NCBI GenBank assembly: GCA_023423975.1
Contig: JAFAEO010000073.1
Coordinates: 310,001-374,000, forward strand
Length of the DNA: 64,000 bases
From: Pseudomonadota bacterium
GTDB lineage: Bacteria > Pseudomonadota > Gammaproteobacteria > Burkholderiales > Burkholderiaceae_B
Direction: 5' to 3'
The notes below the pieces were generated by a model. The model was not told the origin of the DNA and ran no database searches. It saw only the letters and a program-made list of their open reading frames with translations. Positions 25,659 through 33,012 of the stretch are shown here, one piece after another (position 1 is the stretch's first letter; each line of letters starts with the position of its first letter). Position numbers and translations under genes: made by a program.

Positions 25659-27572
25659 ATGAGTGCAAACCCAAAATTCCTGGCCGCCACGGCGCAGGTT
25701 GATTCCGCCGCCATTCAGGCACTTCCCCAGTCACGCAAGATTTATGAACAGGGTTCTCGCCCGGACATTCGCGTGCCATTTCGTGAAATCAGTCAGGATG
25801 ACACGCCTACCCTTTTTGGCGGCGAAACCAATCCGCCGTTGACCGTGTACGATGCCAGCGGCCCGTATACCGATCCCACCGTCAATATTGATATCCGCAA
25901 GGGTCTGCCCGCAGTTCGCCGTGCCTGGATCGATGAACGGCAGGATACAGAAGTGCTGTCTGGACCCAGCAGTGTTTATGGACAGGAACGCCTGACTGAT
26001 CCGGCGCTGACTGCCATGCGATTCGAACTGCAGCGCCCGCCCCGACGTGCATTGGCAGGTCGCAATGTGAGCCAGATGCACTACGCGCGCAAGGGCATTA
26101 TCACGCCGGAGATGGAATTTGTCGCCATCCGCGAGAATATGCGGATTGAACAGTACATCGAAAGCGTACGCCAAAGCGGACCGGACGGCGCAAAACTGGC
26201 CGCGCGCATTCTGCGCCAGCATCCGGGGCAATCTTTTGGCGCTTCCATTCCCAAGAAAATCACCCCGGAATTTGTGCGGGACGAGATCGCTCGCGGGCGC
26301 GCCATCATTCCGGCCAATATTAATCATCCGGAAATTGAACCCATGGCCATTGGCCGCAATTTCCTAGTCAAGATCAACGCCAATATCGGTAACTCGGCGC
26401 TTGGCTCAAGTATCAATGAGGAAGTGGAAAAAATGACCTGGGCCATCCGCTGGGGTGGCGATACGGTCATGGATTTATCCACCGGCAAGCATATCCACGA
26501 AACCCGCGAATGGATCATCCGCAATTCACCAGTGCCCATCGGTACCGTGCCGATTTATCAGGCGCTGGAAAAAGTGGATGGCAAAGCCGAGGAACTGACC
26601 TGGGAAATTTTCCGTGACACGCTGATCGAACAGGCTGAACAAGGTGTAGACTATTTCACCATTCATGCGGGCGTGCGCCTGCCGTTCATCCCCATGACAG
26701 CCGATCGCATGACAGGCATCGTGTCGCGGGGCGGTTCCATTATGGCCAAATGGTGTCTTGCCCACCATGAGGAAAGCTTCCTGTATACCCACTTTGAAGA
26801 TATTTGCGACATCATGAAAGCCTACGATGTCAGCTTCTCACTGGGCGATGGACTGCGACCCGGTTCCGGTTATGACGCCAATGACGAAGCCCAGTTTGCC
26901 GAACTCAAAACGCTGGGCGAACTGACCAAGGTGGCGTGGAAGCACGATGTCCAGGTCATGATCGAAGGCCCGGGCCATGTGCCCATGCATTTGATCAAGG
27001 AAAACATGGATCTGCAGCTGGAACACTGTGATGAGGCGCCCTTCTATACCCTGGGCCCGTTGACTACCGATATCGCCCCCGGCTACGACCATATTACGTC
27101 CGGCATTGGCGCTGCGCTGATCGGATGGTATGGAACAGCCATGTTGTGCTACGTTACCCCGAAAGAACACCTGGGGCTGCCCAACAAAAAAGACGTGAAG
27201 GACGGCATTATCACCTATAAAATTGCCGCGCATGCTGCCGATCTGGCCAAAGGTCATCCCGGCTCGGCCATCCGTGATAATGCACTGTCCAAAGCCCGCT
27301 TTGAGTTCCGCTGGGATGATCAGTTCAATCTTGGCCTGGACCCGGATACCGCCAAGGAATTTCACGACGAGACGCTACCAAAGGACTCGATGAAAGTGGC
27401 TCACTTCTGTTCCATGTGCGGACCGCATTTCTGCAGCATGAAGATTACCCAGGATGTACGTGAATATGCCCAGAAGCAGGGTCTGACGGCTGATAAGGCG
27501 CTGCATCAGGGCATGCAGGAAAAATCGATCGAGTTCATGAAAAAAGGCGCTGAGCTGTATCACAAAACCTGA
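25659..27572 (+). CDS. thiC: Phosphomethylpyrimidine synthase
   Basis: Radical-SAM enzyme that rearranges aminoimidazole ribotide into HMP phosphate, the pyrimidine half of thiamine. The protein has 637 residues. The unusual C-terminal cluster motif is CSMCGPHFC. Upstream blocks EGPGHVPMH, LGPLTTDIAPGYDHITSGIG and SLGDGLRPG are typical of ThiC. TTGGAG precedes the ATG. It is controlled by the TPP riboswitch upstream and stands apart from the thiD-like and thiE genes at 10-11.7 kb. Confidence 0.98.
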   Translation: MSANPKFLAATAQVDSAAIQALPQSRKIYEQGSRPDIRVPFREISQDDTPTLFGGETNPPLTVYDASGPYTDPTVNIDIRKGLPAVRRAWIDERQDTEVLSGPSSVYGQERLTDPALTAMRFELQRPPRRALAGRNVSQMHYARKGIITPEMEFVAIRENMRIEQYIESVRQSGPDGAKLAARILRQHPGQSFGASIPKKITPEFVRDEIARGRAIIPANINHPEIEPMAIGRNFLVKINANIGNSALGSSINEEVEKMTWAIRWGGDTVMDLSTGKHIHETREWIIRNSPVPIGTVPIYQALEKVDGKAEELTWEIFRDTLIEQAEQGVDYFTIHAGVRLPFIPMTADRMTGIVSRGGSIMAKWCLAHHEESFLYTHFEDICDIMKAYDVSFSLGDGLRPGSGYDANDEAQFAELKTLGELTKVAWKHDVQVMIEGPGHVPMHLIKENMDLQLEHCDEAPFYTLGPLTTDIAPGYDHITSGIGAALIGWYGTAMLCYVTPKEHLGLPNKKDVKDGIITYKIAAHAADLAKGHPGSAIRDNALSKARFEFRWDDQFNLGLDPDTAKEFHDETLPKDSMKVAHFCSMCGPHFCSMKITQDVREYAQKQGLTADKALHQGMQEKSIEFMKKGAELYHKT

Positions 27573-27599
27573 TGGCAAGCAGCCGCAAAAGCGTGCTAC

Positions 27600-27627
27600 C
27601 CAATCCAACAGTACGAGGTTGGGTTGG
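27600..27627 (+). terminator. Hairpin after thiC, possible terminator
   Basis: CCAATCCAAC (27600-27609) pairs with GTTGGGTTGG (27618-27627) over ten bases with one G-T pair and an eight-base loop. No T-run follows, so it may only stabilise the 3' end. Confidence 0.35.
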
Positions 27628-27694
27628 TAGTATGTGTCGTGCAGTGTACGTATGCCTGTTGTGATGCTGTCGGTAAAACTACCTGCGCAGATAA

Positions 27695-27723
27695 TTGACA
27701 GCCAGGGAGATATTTTGTAAATT
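27695..27723 (+). promoter_or_regulatory. Promoter of antisense RNA, copy 1
   Basis: TTGACA (27695-27700), 17-base spacer, TAAATT (27718-27723). The boxes are conserved in all three modules although the spacer here differs completely from copies 2 and 3, which argues for selection on the promoter. Confidence 0.75.
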
Positions 27724-27764
27724 AAAACCTGAAACCGGTGGGGTCCTAGCCCACCGGTCCCTGT

Positions 27765-27842
27765 TCAATAAGCTGGTGTGCTATAGGCTAGCAACACCAG
27801 CACTATACCGATCAGGATAAGTTGTAATACGATTCGCTTCAT
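27765..27842 (-). CDS. 25-residue hydrophobic peptide, Ibs-like toxin candidate, copy 1
   Basis: The ORF starts with ATG at 27842, five bases after a perfect AAGGAGG site. It encodes a peptide that begins MKRIVLQLILIGI, continues with VLVLLAY, and ends STPAY. After the basic second and third residues nearly all positions are aliphatic, enough for one short membrane helix. The size, the basic start, the aliphatic core and the small-residue-AY ending recall the Ibs toxins of E. coli type I systems. That resemblance is from memory, not a computed match. The two other copies differ mostly conservatively, which supports coding. No gene lies downstream that it could lead. Confidence 0.7.
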   Translation of the reverse strand: MKRIVLQLILIGIVLVLLAYSTPAY

Positions 27843-27862
27843 CGTATCCTCCTTATCAGGCA

Positions 27863-27888
27863 GGGCCCGGCTTCGGTCGGGCCCTTTT
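27863..27888 (+). terminator. UUCG-loop terminator of antisense RNA, copy 1
   Basis: GGGCCCGGC / GTCGGGCCC (nine pairs, one G-U) closed by a TTCG tetraloop at 27872-27875 and followed by TTTT. On the minus strand the same element forms a hairpin just before the peptide's ribosome-binding site. Confidence 0.85.
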
Positions 27889-28151
27889 ACCGGCTGCGCT
27901 GACCATCAGCACAGCGCAGATATTCTGCATTTATCGGAGGCGTGTTCAGACCGGGTTTGATTCAAATGATCGCTTCGTAATCGCCGACAGTTCCATTCAT
28001 ATTGACGATCTGCGGGCGAGCTTCGCCCCTTTACCTTATTGACTTCAACTACATCGCTTTATTTTCAGTATCTGTAATGCAGGTCGGTATGTTTATCTGA
28101 AAAAATGAGCATCGTAATCAAGGTCTCTTTGTACCCTCGGAAAATACTAGG

Positions 28152-28180
28152 TTGACATACGAAACACGATTAAGTAAATT
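28152..28180 (+). promoter_or_regulatory. Promoter of antisense RNA, copy 2
   Basis: TTGACA (28152-28157), 17-base spacer, TAAATT (28175-28180); the spacer is shared with copy 3. Confidence 0.75.
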
Positions 28181-28220
28181 GAAACCTGAAACCGGTGGGG
28201 GCTAGCCCACCGGTTCCTGA

Positions 28221-28298
28221 TCAATAAGCTGGCGCGCTATACACTAGCAACACCAGCGATATACCGATCAGGATAAGATGTAATACGATATGCTTCAT
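28221..28298 (-). CDS. 25-residue hydrophobic peptide, Ibs-like toxin candidate, copy 2
   Basis: ATG at 28298 with the same AAGGAGG-N5 site. The peptide differs from copy 1 at residues 3 (Arg to His), 7 (Gln to His), 14 (Val to Ser), 19 (Ala to Val) and 22 (Thr to Ala). It keeps length, hydrophobic core and the C-terminal PAY. It lies entirely inside the predicted antisense RNA of the plus strand. Function is inferred from architecture only. Confidence 0.7.
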   Translation of the reverse strand: MKHIVLHLILIGISLVLLVYSAPAY

Positions 28299-28318
28299 CG
28301 TATCCTCCTTATCAGGCA

Positions 28319-28344
28319 GGGCCCGGCTTCGGTCGGGCCCTTTT
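28319..28344 (+). terminator. UUCG-loop terminator of antisense RNA, copy 2
   Basis: The same GGGCCCGGC-TTCG-GTCGGGCCC hairpin as copy 1, followed by TTTT. Confidence 0.85.
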
Positions 28345-28623
28345 ACCGTCTGCACTGACCATCAGCACAGCGCAGATATTCTGCATTTATCGGAGGCGTG
28401 TTCAGACCGGGTTTGATTCAAATGATCGCTTCGCAATCACCGATAGTTTCACTTTTTAGGTCGGCACGGGCTTCATTTCTTCATTTCTTTTGATTCTTTG
28501 ACTTGTTGACTTCTGCTGCATCGCTGTGTTTGTCTATCTGCAATGCAAACCGATACATTTACTGAGTGGAATGAACACGACAGTTCAGTCAAAAGCACAT
28601 GTTTACCCTCGGAAAATACTAGG

Positions 28624-28652
28624 TTGACATACGAAACACGATTAAGTAAATT
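28624..28652 (+). promoter_or_regulatory. Promoter of antisense RNA, copy 3
   Basis: TTGACA (28624-28629), 17-base spacer, TAAATT (28647-28652). Confidence 0.75.
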
Positions 28653-28693
28653 AAAACCTGAAACCGGTGGGGGGGTGCCCCACCGGTTCCTGA

Positions 28694-28771
28694 TCAATAA
28701 GCTGGCGCGCTATACACTAGCAACACCAGCGATATACCGATCAGGATAAGTTGTAATACGATTCGTTTCAT
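28694..28771 (-). CDS. 25-residue hydrophobic peptide, Ibs-like toxin candidate, copy 3
   Basis: ATG at 28771 behind AAGGAGG-N5. The peptide equals copy 1 at residues 1-13 and copy 2 at residues 14-25 (Ser14, Val19, Ala22), as if the copies had recombined or descended in steps. The second codon is AAA instead of AAG, a silent change. It is wholly covered by the predicted plus-strand RNA. Confidence 0.7.
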   Translation of the reverse strand: MKRIVLQLILIGISLVLLVYSAPAY

Positions 28772-28791
28772 CGTATCCTCCTTATCAGGCA

Positions 28792-28817
28792 GGGCCCGGC
28801 TTCGGTCGGGCCCTTTT
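28792..28817 (+). terminator. UUCG-loop terminator of antisense RNA, copy 3
   Basis: Identical hairpin to copies 1 and 2, followed by TTTT. Confidence 0.85.
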
Positions 28818-29119
28818 ACCGTCTGCGCTGACCATCAGCACAGCGCAGATATTCTGCATTTATCGAAGGCGTGTTCAGACCGGGTTTGATTCAAAGGATC
28901 ACTTGGGAATTCCCGTTAATCTGTGCCGGCAACATCAACACTGATATCTAAACTGCACCAGCAACGAGGGCAGAGCGCACTGCAGCACGGTTTATTCGAG
29001 GCAATATACACAGATTGGCAAGTAAGGGCGTCCTGCGTGCGCACTGCTTATTATTGTTCCCGTCGCGCTGCATGCGAGCACGCACTATTTTGAAATAGCA
29101 GACATCCGAAGCGCCTGAT

Positions 29120-29947
29120 TCACAGACCGGCCGCTTGAACGGCCATCGCGTCATATATGCCTTGCGCGGCCCATTCAGCTGGCGTCCGTGTCTGTGCCCG
29201 ATGCGCCACCGCCCTGCCGATAATCAGCAACGCGGGGCTGCCCAATCCAGCTGCGTTAATGTCTGCCGACATGGTTTGCAGCGTCGTAAACAGACTGCGT
29301 TCATTCCGACAGGTCACGCGCTCGACCACAGCGACCGGCAGATCGCCGGCAAAACCGGCCTGTAACATATCCTGCTGCAGTTGTTCCTTTCGGCTCATGC
29401 CCATATAACAGACCAGTGTAAGCTCACTGTGCGCCAGGGCCCGCCAGTCGGGCGCAGCGCCATCGGCGGTATGGGCTGTCACAAAAACCACGCCACGCGC
29501 TATCGCACGATGGGTCAATGGCAGGCCCAGCGCGCTGGCCGCAGCCAGACCGGCAGTCATGCCGCCGACCGCTTCGGCGGCAATACCCTGTTCGGCAAGC
29601 CACGCCAGCTCTTCGCCACCACGACCGAAAATAAAGGGGTCGCCCCCCTTGACCCTGGCCACCTGCAGTCCTGAGCGAGCATAGCGCGCCATCAGGCGCA
29701 AAATAAAATTTTGCGCTGTGGAAGGACAGCCCCCGCGCTTGCCTACAGGAACGATGCGGACATGGGTGGGCGCCAGCGCCAGAATATCCTCGCTGATCAG
29801 ATCGTCCACCAACCAGACATCGGCGCCTTGCAATATCCGATAGGCCTTTAGCGTGAGCAGTTCTGCATCGCCCGGGCCGGCACCGACCAGCCAGACCTTG
29901 CCCATGGCAGCATCGCTTGCCGACATCCGCTTTATGATATTTGTCAT
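29120..29947 (-). CDS. cobA: Uroporphyrinogen-III C-methyltransferase
   Basis: SAM-dependent enzyme that methylates uroporphyrinogen III to precorrin-2. The protein has 275 residues. Conserved blocks are VWLVGAGPGDAELLTLKAYRIL, VPVGKRGGCPS, RVKGGDPFIFGRGGEE, GMTAGLAAAS and LVCYMGM. GGAGG five bases before the ATG at 29947 decides the start over an open extension to 30022. It overlaps the nasA stop by four bases and closes the nitrate operon, where it would raise siroheme supply for NirB. It duplicates the C-terminal half of CysG in this window. Confidence 0.94.
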   Translation of the reverse strand: MTNIIKRMSASDAAMGKVWLVGAGPGDAELLTLKAYRILQGADVWLVDDLISEDILALAPTHVRIVPVGKRGGCPSTAQNFILRLMARYARSGLQVARVKGGDPFIFGRGGEELAWLAEQGIAAEAVGGMTAGLAAASALGLPLTHRAIARGVVFVTAHTADGAAPDWRALAHSELTLVCYMGMSRKEQLQQDMLQAGFAGDLPVAVVERVTCRNERSLFTTLQTMSADINAAGLGSPALLIIGRAVAHRAQTRTPAEWAAQGIYDAMAVQAAGL

Positions 29948-32670
29948 AGTGCCTCCGTACCGGCATACCGGTTGATCATTTGATTGATTTGCACGACACA
30001 GGATCCACACCCTGTACCACAATTGAGATTTTGCTTGAGCGCTGGCAGATCCATGCCGCTGCGAATACCATCAACAATCTGTGCGTCGGTCACGCCATTA
30101 CAGGCACACACCATGCGTGCCCGCGGTTTCATTTGTGATTTGCCCAATAGCATCGCCAGTAGCGGCTCGGGCCGTACACCAGTATCGGCCCAGTCATTCA
30201 GGGCATCCTCGGCATTCAGGCCTGTACCGGCCAGGCAATAGACGGCTACCCGACCGTCAATGCAGCGCACTCGCCGATAGATGCCTCGCGCAGGATCGTC
30301 GAATGCCACATCCGTATCGGCAATCCCCAGATCAGCCAGCAACTGTTCCAGTCGCGCCCGTTCGGGTACGGCTCTGGCGGCCAAGCGCAGGCGCAACCCA
30401 CCTCCACCGGTAGCGACGGGCACGGCAATGGCATATTCAAATTCACTTAGCCAGCCAGACAGCCTGCGCTGCAGTGCGACCGCATCGCCGCGTAGCCATG
30501 CCACCGCCTGCCACTGCGGCTTGTACAGTTCAACGCCAATGACGCAGTGCTTAAGCTCAGGCTGCCCAGAGTCCGGGTCGGTGGCGCCATGGGTAAGCCC
30601 ATTGATACCATCCCCGGCCATAAAGCGACTACCCCAATGCATCGGTACAAAAGCGCAACCGGGTTTAAGCGTATCGTCGGCTTGTGCCGGCAGCACCAGA
30701 TGGGTACGCCGGGATTTGACTGTTACCAGGGCCTGACTGCCAATGCGATAACGCACCATATCGGACGGATGCAGATGAATCACGGGCTCTTCCACGTGAC
30801 CAATCAGTGTCTGCGACAAGCCGGTACGGGTCATGGTATGCCAGTGATCACGCAGACGCCCTGTCGTCAGGCACAGCGGGTAATGGGCTGAGATATTTTC
30901 GACGGGCGCAACGTAGCCCACATCGGCGAAGCGGGCCCGCCCATTTGCCGTCGCAAAGACATTATCGGCATACAGACGGACGGTACCCGTTTTCACGAAC
31001 GGCCACTGCACCGGGCCAAGCTGCTCCAGCAAAGCAAAATTGACTGCGCTGTAGTCCAGATCACGACCGGCAGTCAGCGCCGCATGCTCGGCGAAAATCT
31101 GCGCTTCGTCGGCATAATTGAAGAGAGCCTCCTTGGCCGGCGCAATCTGACGGGCCACGCGCTTAGCCACCTGCTGCACAATTTTCCAGTCTGCCAGCGC
31201 GTCGCCAGGCGCCGCAATGGCCGCCCGTACACGGCTGATCCGCCGCTCTGAATTGGTAACCGTGCCTTCCTTTTCAGGCCAGGTTGCGGCCGGCAAAATC
31301 AGGTCGGCGTAGGCCAGCGTTTCCGAATCGGCATACGCTTCCTGCACAATCACAAAGTCTGCATTTTGCATCGCCTTGCGCACTCTGGCCTGATCGGGCA
31401 TTGACTGTGCCGGGTTCGTGGCTGCAATCCAAAGCACCCGAATCCGTTTTTCCAGCAAGGCATCAAACATGGCTATGGCTGGATATCCTGGTGCCGCCGG
31501 TAAACTATCAGTCCCCCACAAGGTGGCAACCTCCTGGCGATGCGCCGCATTAGCCGGATCACGATGCCCTGGCAAAAGGGTCGCCATGGCGCCGGCTTCG
31601 CGCCCGCCCATAGCATTGGGCTGACCGGTCAGCGAAAATGGGCCCGTGCCCGGCCTGCCGATATGACCGGTAGCCAGATGCAGGTGAATGAGCGACATGT
31701 TCTTGGCCGTACCGCTGCTGGACTGGTTCAGGCCCATGGTGTAAAGCGACAATGTCGCGGCGCTTTGGGCAAACCATCTGGCCGCGGTCACAATATCGGC
31801 GGCAGCAATGCCGCATATCTGCTGCGCTGCTACTGGCGTAAATTCCCGAATGCGATCCTTCAGCGCCGGGAAACCCTCCGTGTAGCGCGCAATATAGTCG
31901 CCGTCGATCAGGTTTTCCCAAACCATGACGTTGAGCATTGCGTGAAACAACGCCACGTCTGCCCCCGGCGTCACGGCCAGGTGCAGGTCAGCTGCCTGCG
32001 CCGTGTCCGTATTGCGCGGGTCGATCACAATAATCTTCATGTGCGGGCGCGCCTGACGTGCCTGCATCAGTCGCCGAAACAATACCGGATGCGCATAGGC
32101 CATATTCGAGCCGGCGATCAGCACCGTATCGGCCAGTACAATGTCCTCATAGCTTGCCGGTGGCGCATCAGCGCCAAGCGTCATTTTGTATCCGGTCACG
32201 GCGCTGGACATGCACAACCGCGAGTTGGTATCGATATTATTAGTCCCCACCAGGACACGGGCCATTTTATTGAAGATGGCGTAATCTTCGGTCAGCAACT
32301 GACCCGACAAATAAAATCCCATGGCCTGCGGTCCAGCTTCACGCACAGTGCTGCTGATCACCCTCGCCGCAATATCAAAGGCCTCGGACATATCGATTTC
32401 GCGATAGGTGCCCGTTTGTCTGTCGCGCAGGCGCGCTCGCAATACCCTTGCCGTATCCCGTCGTATCGTGCCGGGCAGCGCCATGCCCTTGCTGCACAGC
32501 AGCCCCGCGTTGGATGGATGATTCCTGTCACCATCCACAGAGAGCACCTGCTCACCCTTGCTATGAATACGCACACCGCAGCCGGTGCCACAATAGCAGC
32601 AGATCGAACGGGTAACACGTATCTCATCTGTCACAGTCTGAGCCAGCTGGATGGGCACCGGGGTATCCAT
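29944..32670 (-). CDS. nasA: Assimilatory nitrate reductase catalytic subunit
   Basis: Molybdopterin enzyme reducing nitrate to nitrite in the cytoplasm. The protein has 908 residues. An N-terminal [4Fe-4S] site reads CCYCGTGCGV with a later GLLCSKG. The bis-MGD domain follows (NTDTAQAADLHLAV, WIAATNPAQSMPDQ, GRLRDHWHTMTRTG). A C-terminal BFD-like [2Fe-2S] domain (about 845-900) has CACNGVTD and CGTGCGSCVV. There is no Tat signal, as expected for the Nas type. It lies between nirD and the methyltransferase in one operon. Confidence 0.95.
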   Translation of the reverse strand: MDTPVPIQLAQTVTDEIRVTRSICCYCGTGCGVRIHSKGEQVLSVDGDRNHPSNAGLLCSKGMALPGTIRRDTARVLRARLRDRQTGTYREIDMSEAFDIAARVISSTVREAGPQAMGFYLSGQLLTEDYAIFNKMARVLVGTNNIDTNSRLCMSSAVTGYKMTLGADAPPASYEDIVLADTVLIAGSNMAYAHPVLFRRLMQARQARPHMKIIVIDPRNTDTAQAADLHLAVTPGADVALFHAMLNVMVWENLIDGDYIARYTEGFPALKDRIREFTPVAAQQICGIAAADIVTAARWFAQSAATLSLYTMGLNQSSSGTAKNMSLIHLHLATGHIGRPGTGPFSLTGQPNAMGGREAGAMATLLPGHRDPANAAHRQEVATLWGTDSLPAAPGYPAIAMFDALLEKRIRVLWIAATNPAQSMPDQARVRKAMQNADFVIVQEAYADSETLAYADLILPAATWPEKEGTVTNSERRISRVRAAIAAPGDALADWKIVQQVAKRVARQIAPAKEALFNYADEAQIFAEHAALTAGRDLDYSAVNFALLEQLGPVQWPFVKTGTVRLYADNVFATANGRARFADVGYVAPVENISAHYPLCLTTGRLRDHWHTMTRTGLSQTLIGHVEEPVIHLHPSDMVRYRIGSQALVTVKSRRTHLVLPAQADDTLKPGCAFVPMHWGSRFMAGDGINGLTHGATDPDSGQPELKHCVIGVELYKPQWQAVAWLRGDAVALQRRLSGWLSEFEYAIAVPVATGGGGLRLRLAARAVPERARLEQLLADLGIADTDVAFDDPARGIYRRVRCIDGRVAVYCLAGTGLNAEDALNDWADTGVRPEPLLAMLLGKSQMKPRARMVCACNGVTDAQIVDGIRSGMDLPALKQNLNCGTGCGSCVVQINQMINRYAGTEAL

Positions 32671-32672
32671 GG

Positions 32673-33005
32673 CTACTGTCCTTCACCCAGATCCAGGCAG
32701 ACCCGGTCCTGATCGATTTTCACTGCAATCGTCCTGACGCACCCTTGGTCGGGTGCCTGTACTTGTCCCGTGGGCAGATCAATGACCATACCATGCAGCG
32801 GGCAGGTAACCGAAGCGCCATGTACCAGGCCCGCAGACAAGGGGCCGCCTTTGTGGGGGCATTTGTCGACGATGGCATAAACAGCGCCTTGGCCGCTACG
32901 AAACACGGCAATATCATCAAAGCCGTGACGGCGAATCACACGCGCACCGCGCGCTGGAATCTCGTTGGTGGCGCACACAGGCGTCCATTTTTCACAAACT
33001 CTCAT
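32673..33005 (-). CDS. nirD: Nitrite reductase small subunit, Rieske-type
   Basis: A 110-residue Rieske-fold partner of NirB. It keeps the full set of cluster ligands, CPHKGG and CPLHGM (CxH and CxxH), so a [2Fe-2S] centre is likely; some NirD proteins lack these. Two ATGs lie side by side; GAGG five bases before the second (33005) favours it. It sits between nirB and nasA with short gaps. Confidence 0.93.
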   Translation of the reverse strand: MRVCEKWTPVCATNEIPARGARVIRRHGFDDIAVFRSGQGAVYAIVDKCPHKGGPLSAGLVHGASVTCPLHGMVIDLPTGQVQAPDQGCVRTIAVKIDQDRVCLDLGEGQ

Positions 33006-33012
33006 CATGTCC

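Larger units (their letters stand above)
27730..27888 (+). ncRNA. Predicted antisense (Sib-like) RNA, copy 1
   Basis: Predicted RNA of about 159 nt from the promoter at 27695-27723 to the terminator at 27863-27888. It begins with a hairpin ACCGGTGGG / CCCACCGGT (27734-27758) and is fully complementary to the 25-codon ORF on the other strand and to its ribosome-binding site. I infer a cis-encoded antitoxin RNA. The start site is estimated, not measured. Confidence 0.65.
27695..27992. repeat. Tandem module copy 1 (peptide plus antisense RNA)
   Basis: First of three diverged copies of an unusual unit. In plus-strand order each holds: a TTGACA-N17-TAAATT promoter, an ACCGGTGGG hairpin, the complement of a 25-codon minus-strand ORF, the complement of its AAGGAGG site, a UUCG-loop terminator, and about 100 conserved bases to about 27992. 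Copy 2 is collinear at an offset of 456-457 bases. This copy shares the promoter boxes with copies 2 and 3, but its spacer and upstream sequence differ. Confidence 0.9.
28187..28344 (+). ncRNA. Predicted antisense (Sib-like) RNA, copy 2
   Basis: About 158 nt from the estimated start to the TTTT after the UUCG-loop hairpin (28319-28344). It covers the complement of the copy 2 peptide ORF and ribosome-binding site. Its 5' hairpin reads ACCGGTGGG / CCCACCGGT with a different loop from copy 1. Confidence 0.65.
28132..28448. repeat. Tandem module copy 2 (peptide plus antisense RNA)
   Basis: Second copy. It is collinear with copy 3 at a 472-473 base offset from TACCCTCGG at 28132 through the promoter, peptide ORF, terminator and the conserved block after it, ending near 28448. 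The stretch between copy 1 and copy 2 (about 27993-28131) is mostly diverged and holds no gene I can support. Confidence 0.9.
28659..28817 (+). ncRNA. Predicted antisense (Sib-like) RNA, copy 3
   Basis: About 159 nt ending in the UUCG-loop terminator and TTTT at 28792-28817. The 5' stem here is ACCGGTGGGG / CCCCACCGGT, one pair longer than in copy 1, so the stem is preserved while loop and flanks vary. Confidence 0.65.
28604..28905. repeat. Tandem module copy 3 (peptide plus antisense RNA)
   Basis: Third copy, from TACCCTCGG at about 28604 to about 28905, where similarity to copies 1 and 2 fades. The stretch between copies 2 and 3 (28449-28603) is diverged and carries no supportable gene. 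From 28906 to 29119 I see nothing but ordinary intergenic sequence before the methyltransferase gene. Confidence 0.9.

Noticed and set aside
28473..28749. Two frames of about 70 codons across module copy 3
   Set aside because: They cross the repeat hairpins and promoter, lack ribosome-binding sites and are not kept in copies 1 and 2.
27695..28905. CRISPR array or REP-type palindromes
   Set aside because: The repeats are about 300 bases, only three, and internally organised with promoter, ORF and terminator; there are no short regular repeats and spacers and no cas genes.
27600..29119. Insertion sequence or integron explanation for the repeats
   Set aside because: No transposase or integrase frame, no terminal inverted repeats and no target duplication visible.
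31540..32712. Plus-strand frame of 390 codons opposite nasA
   Set aside because: Antisense to the molybdopterin and cluster domains of nasA; His/Arg-rich translation without motifs.
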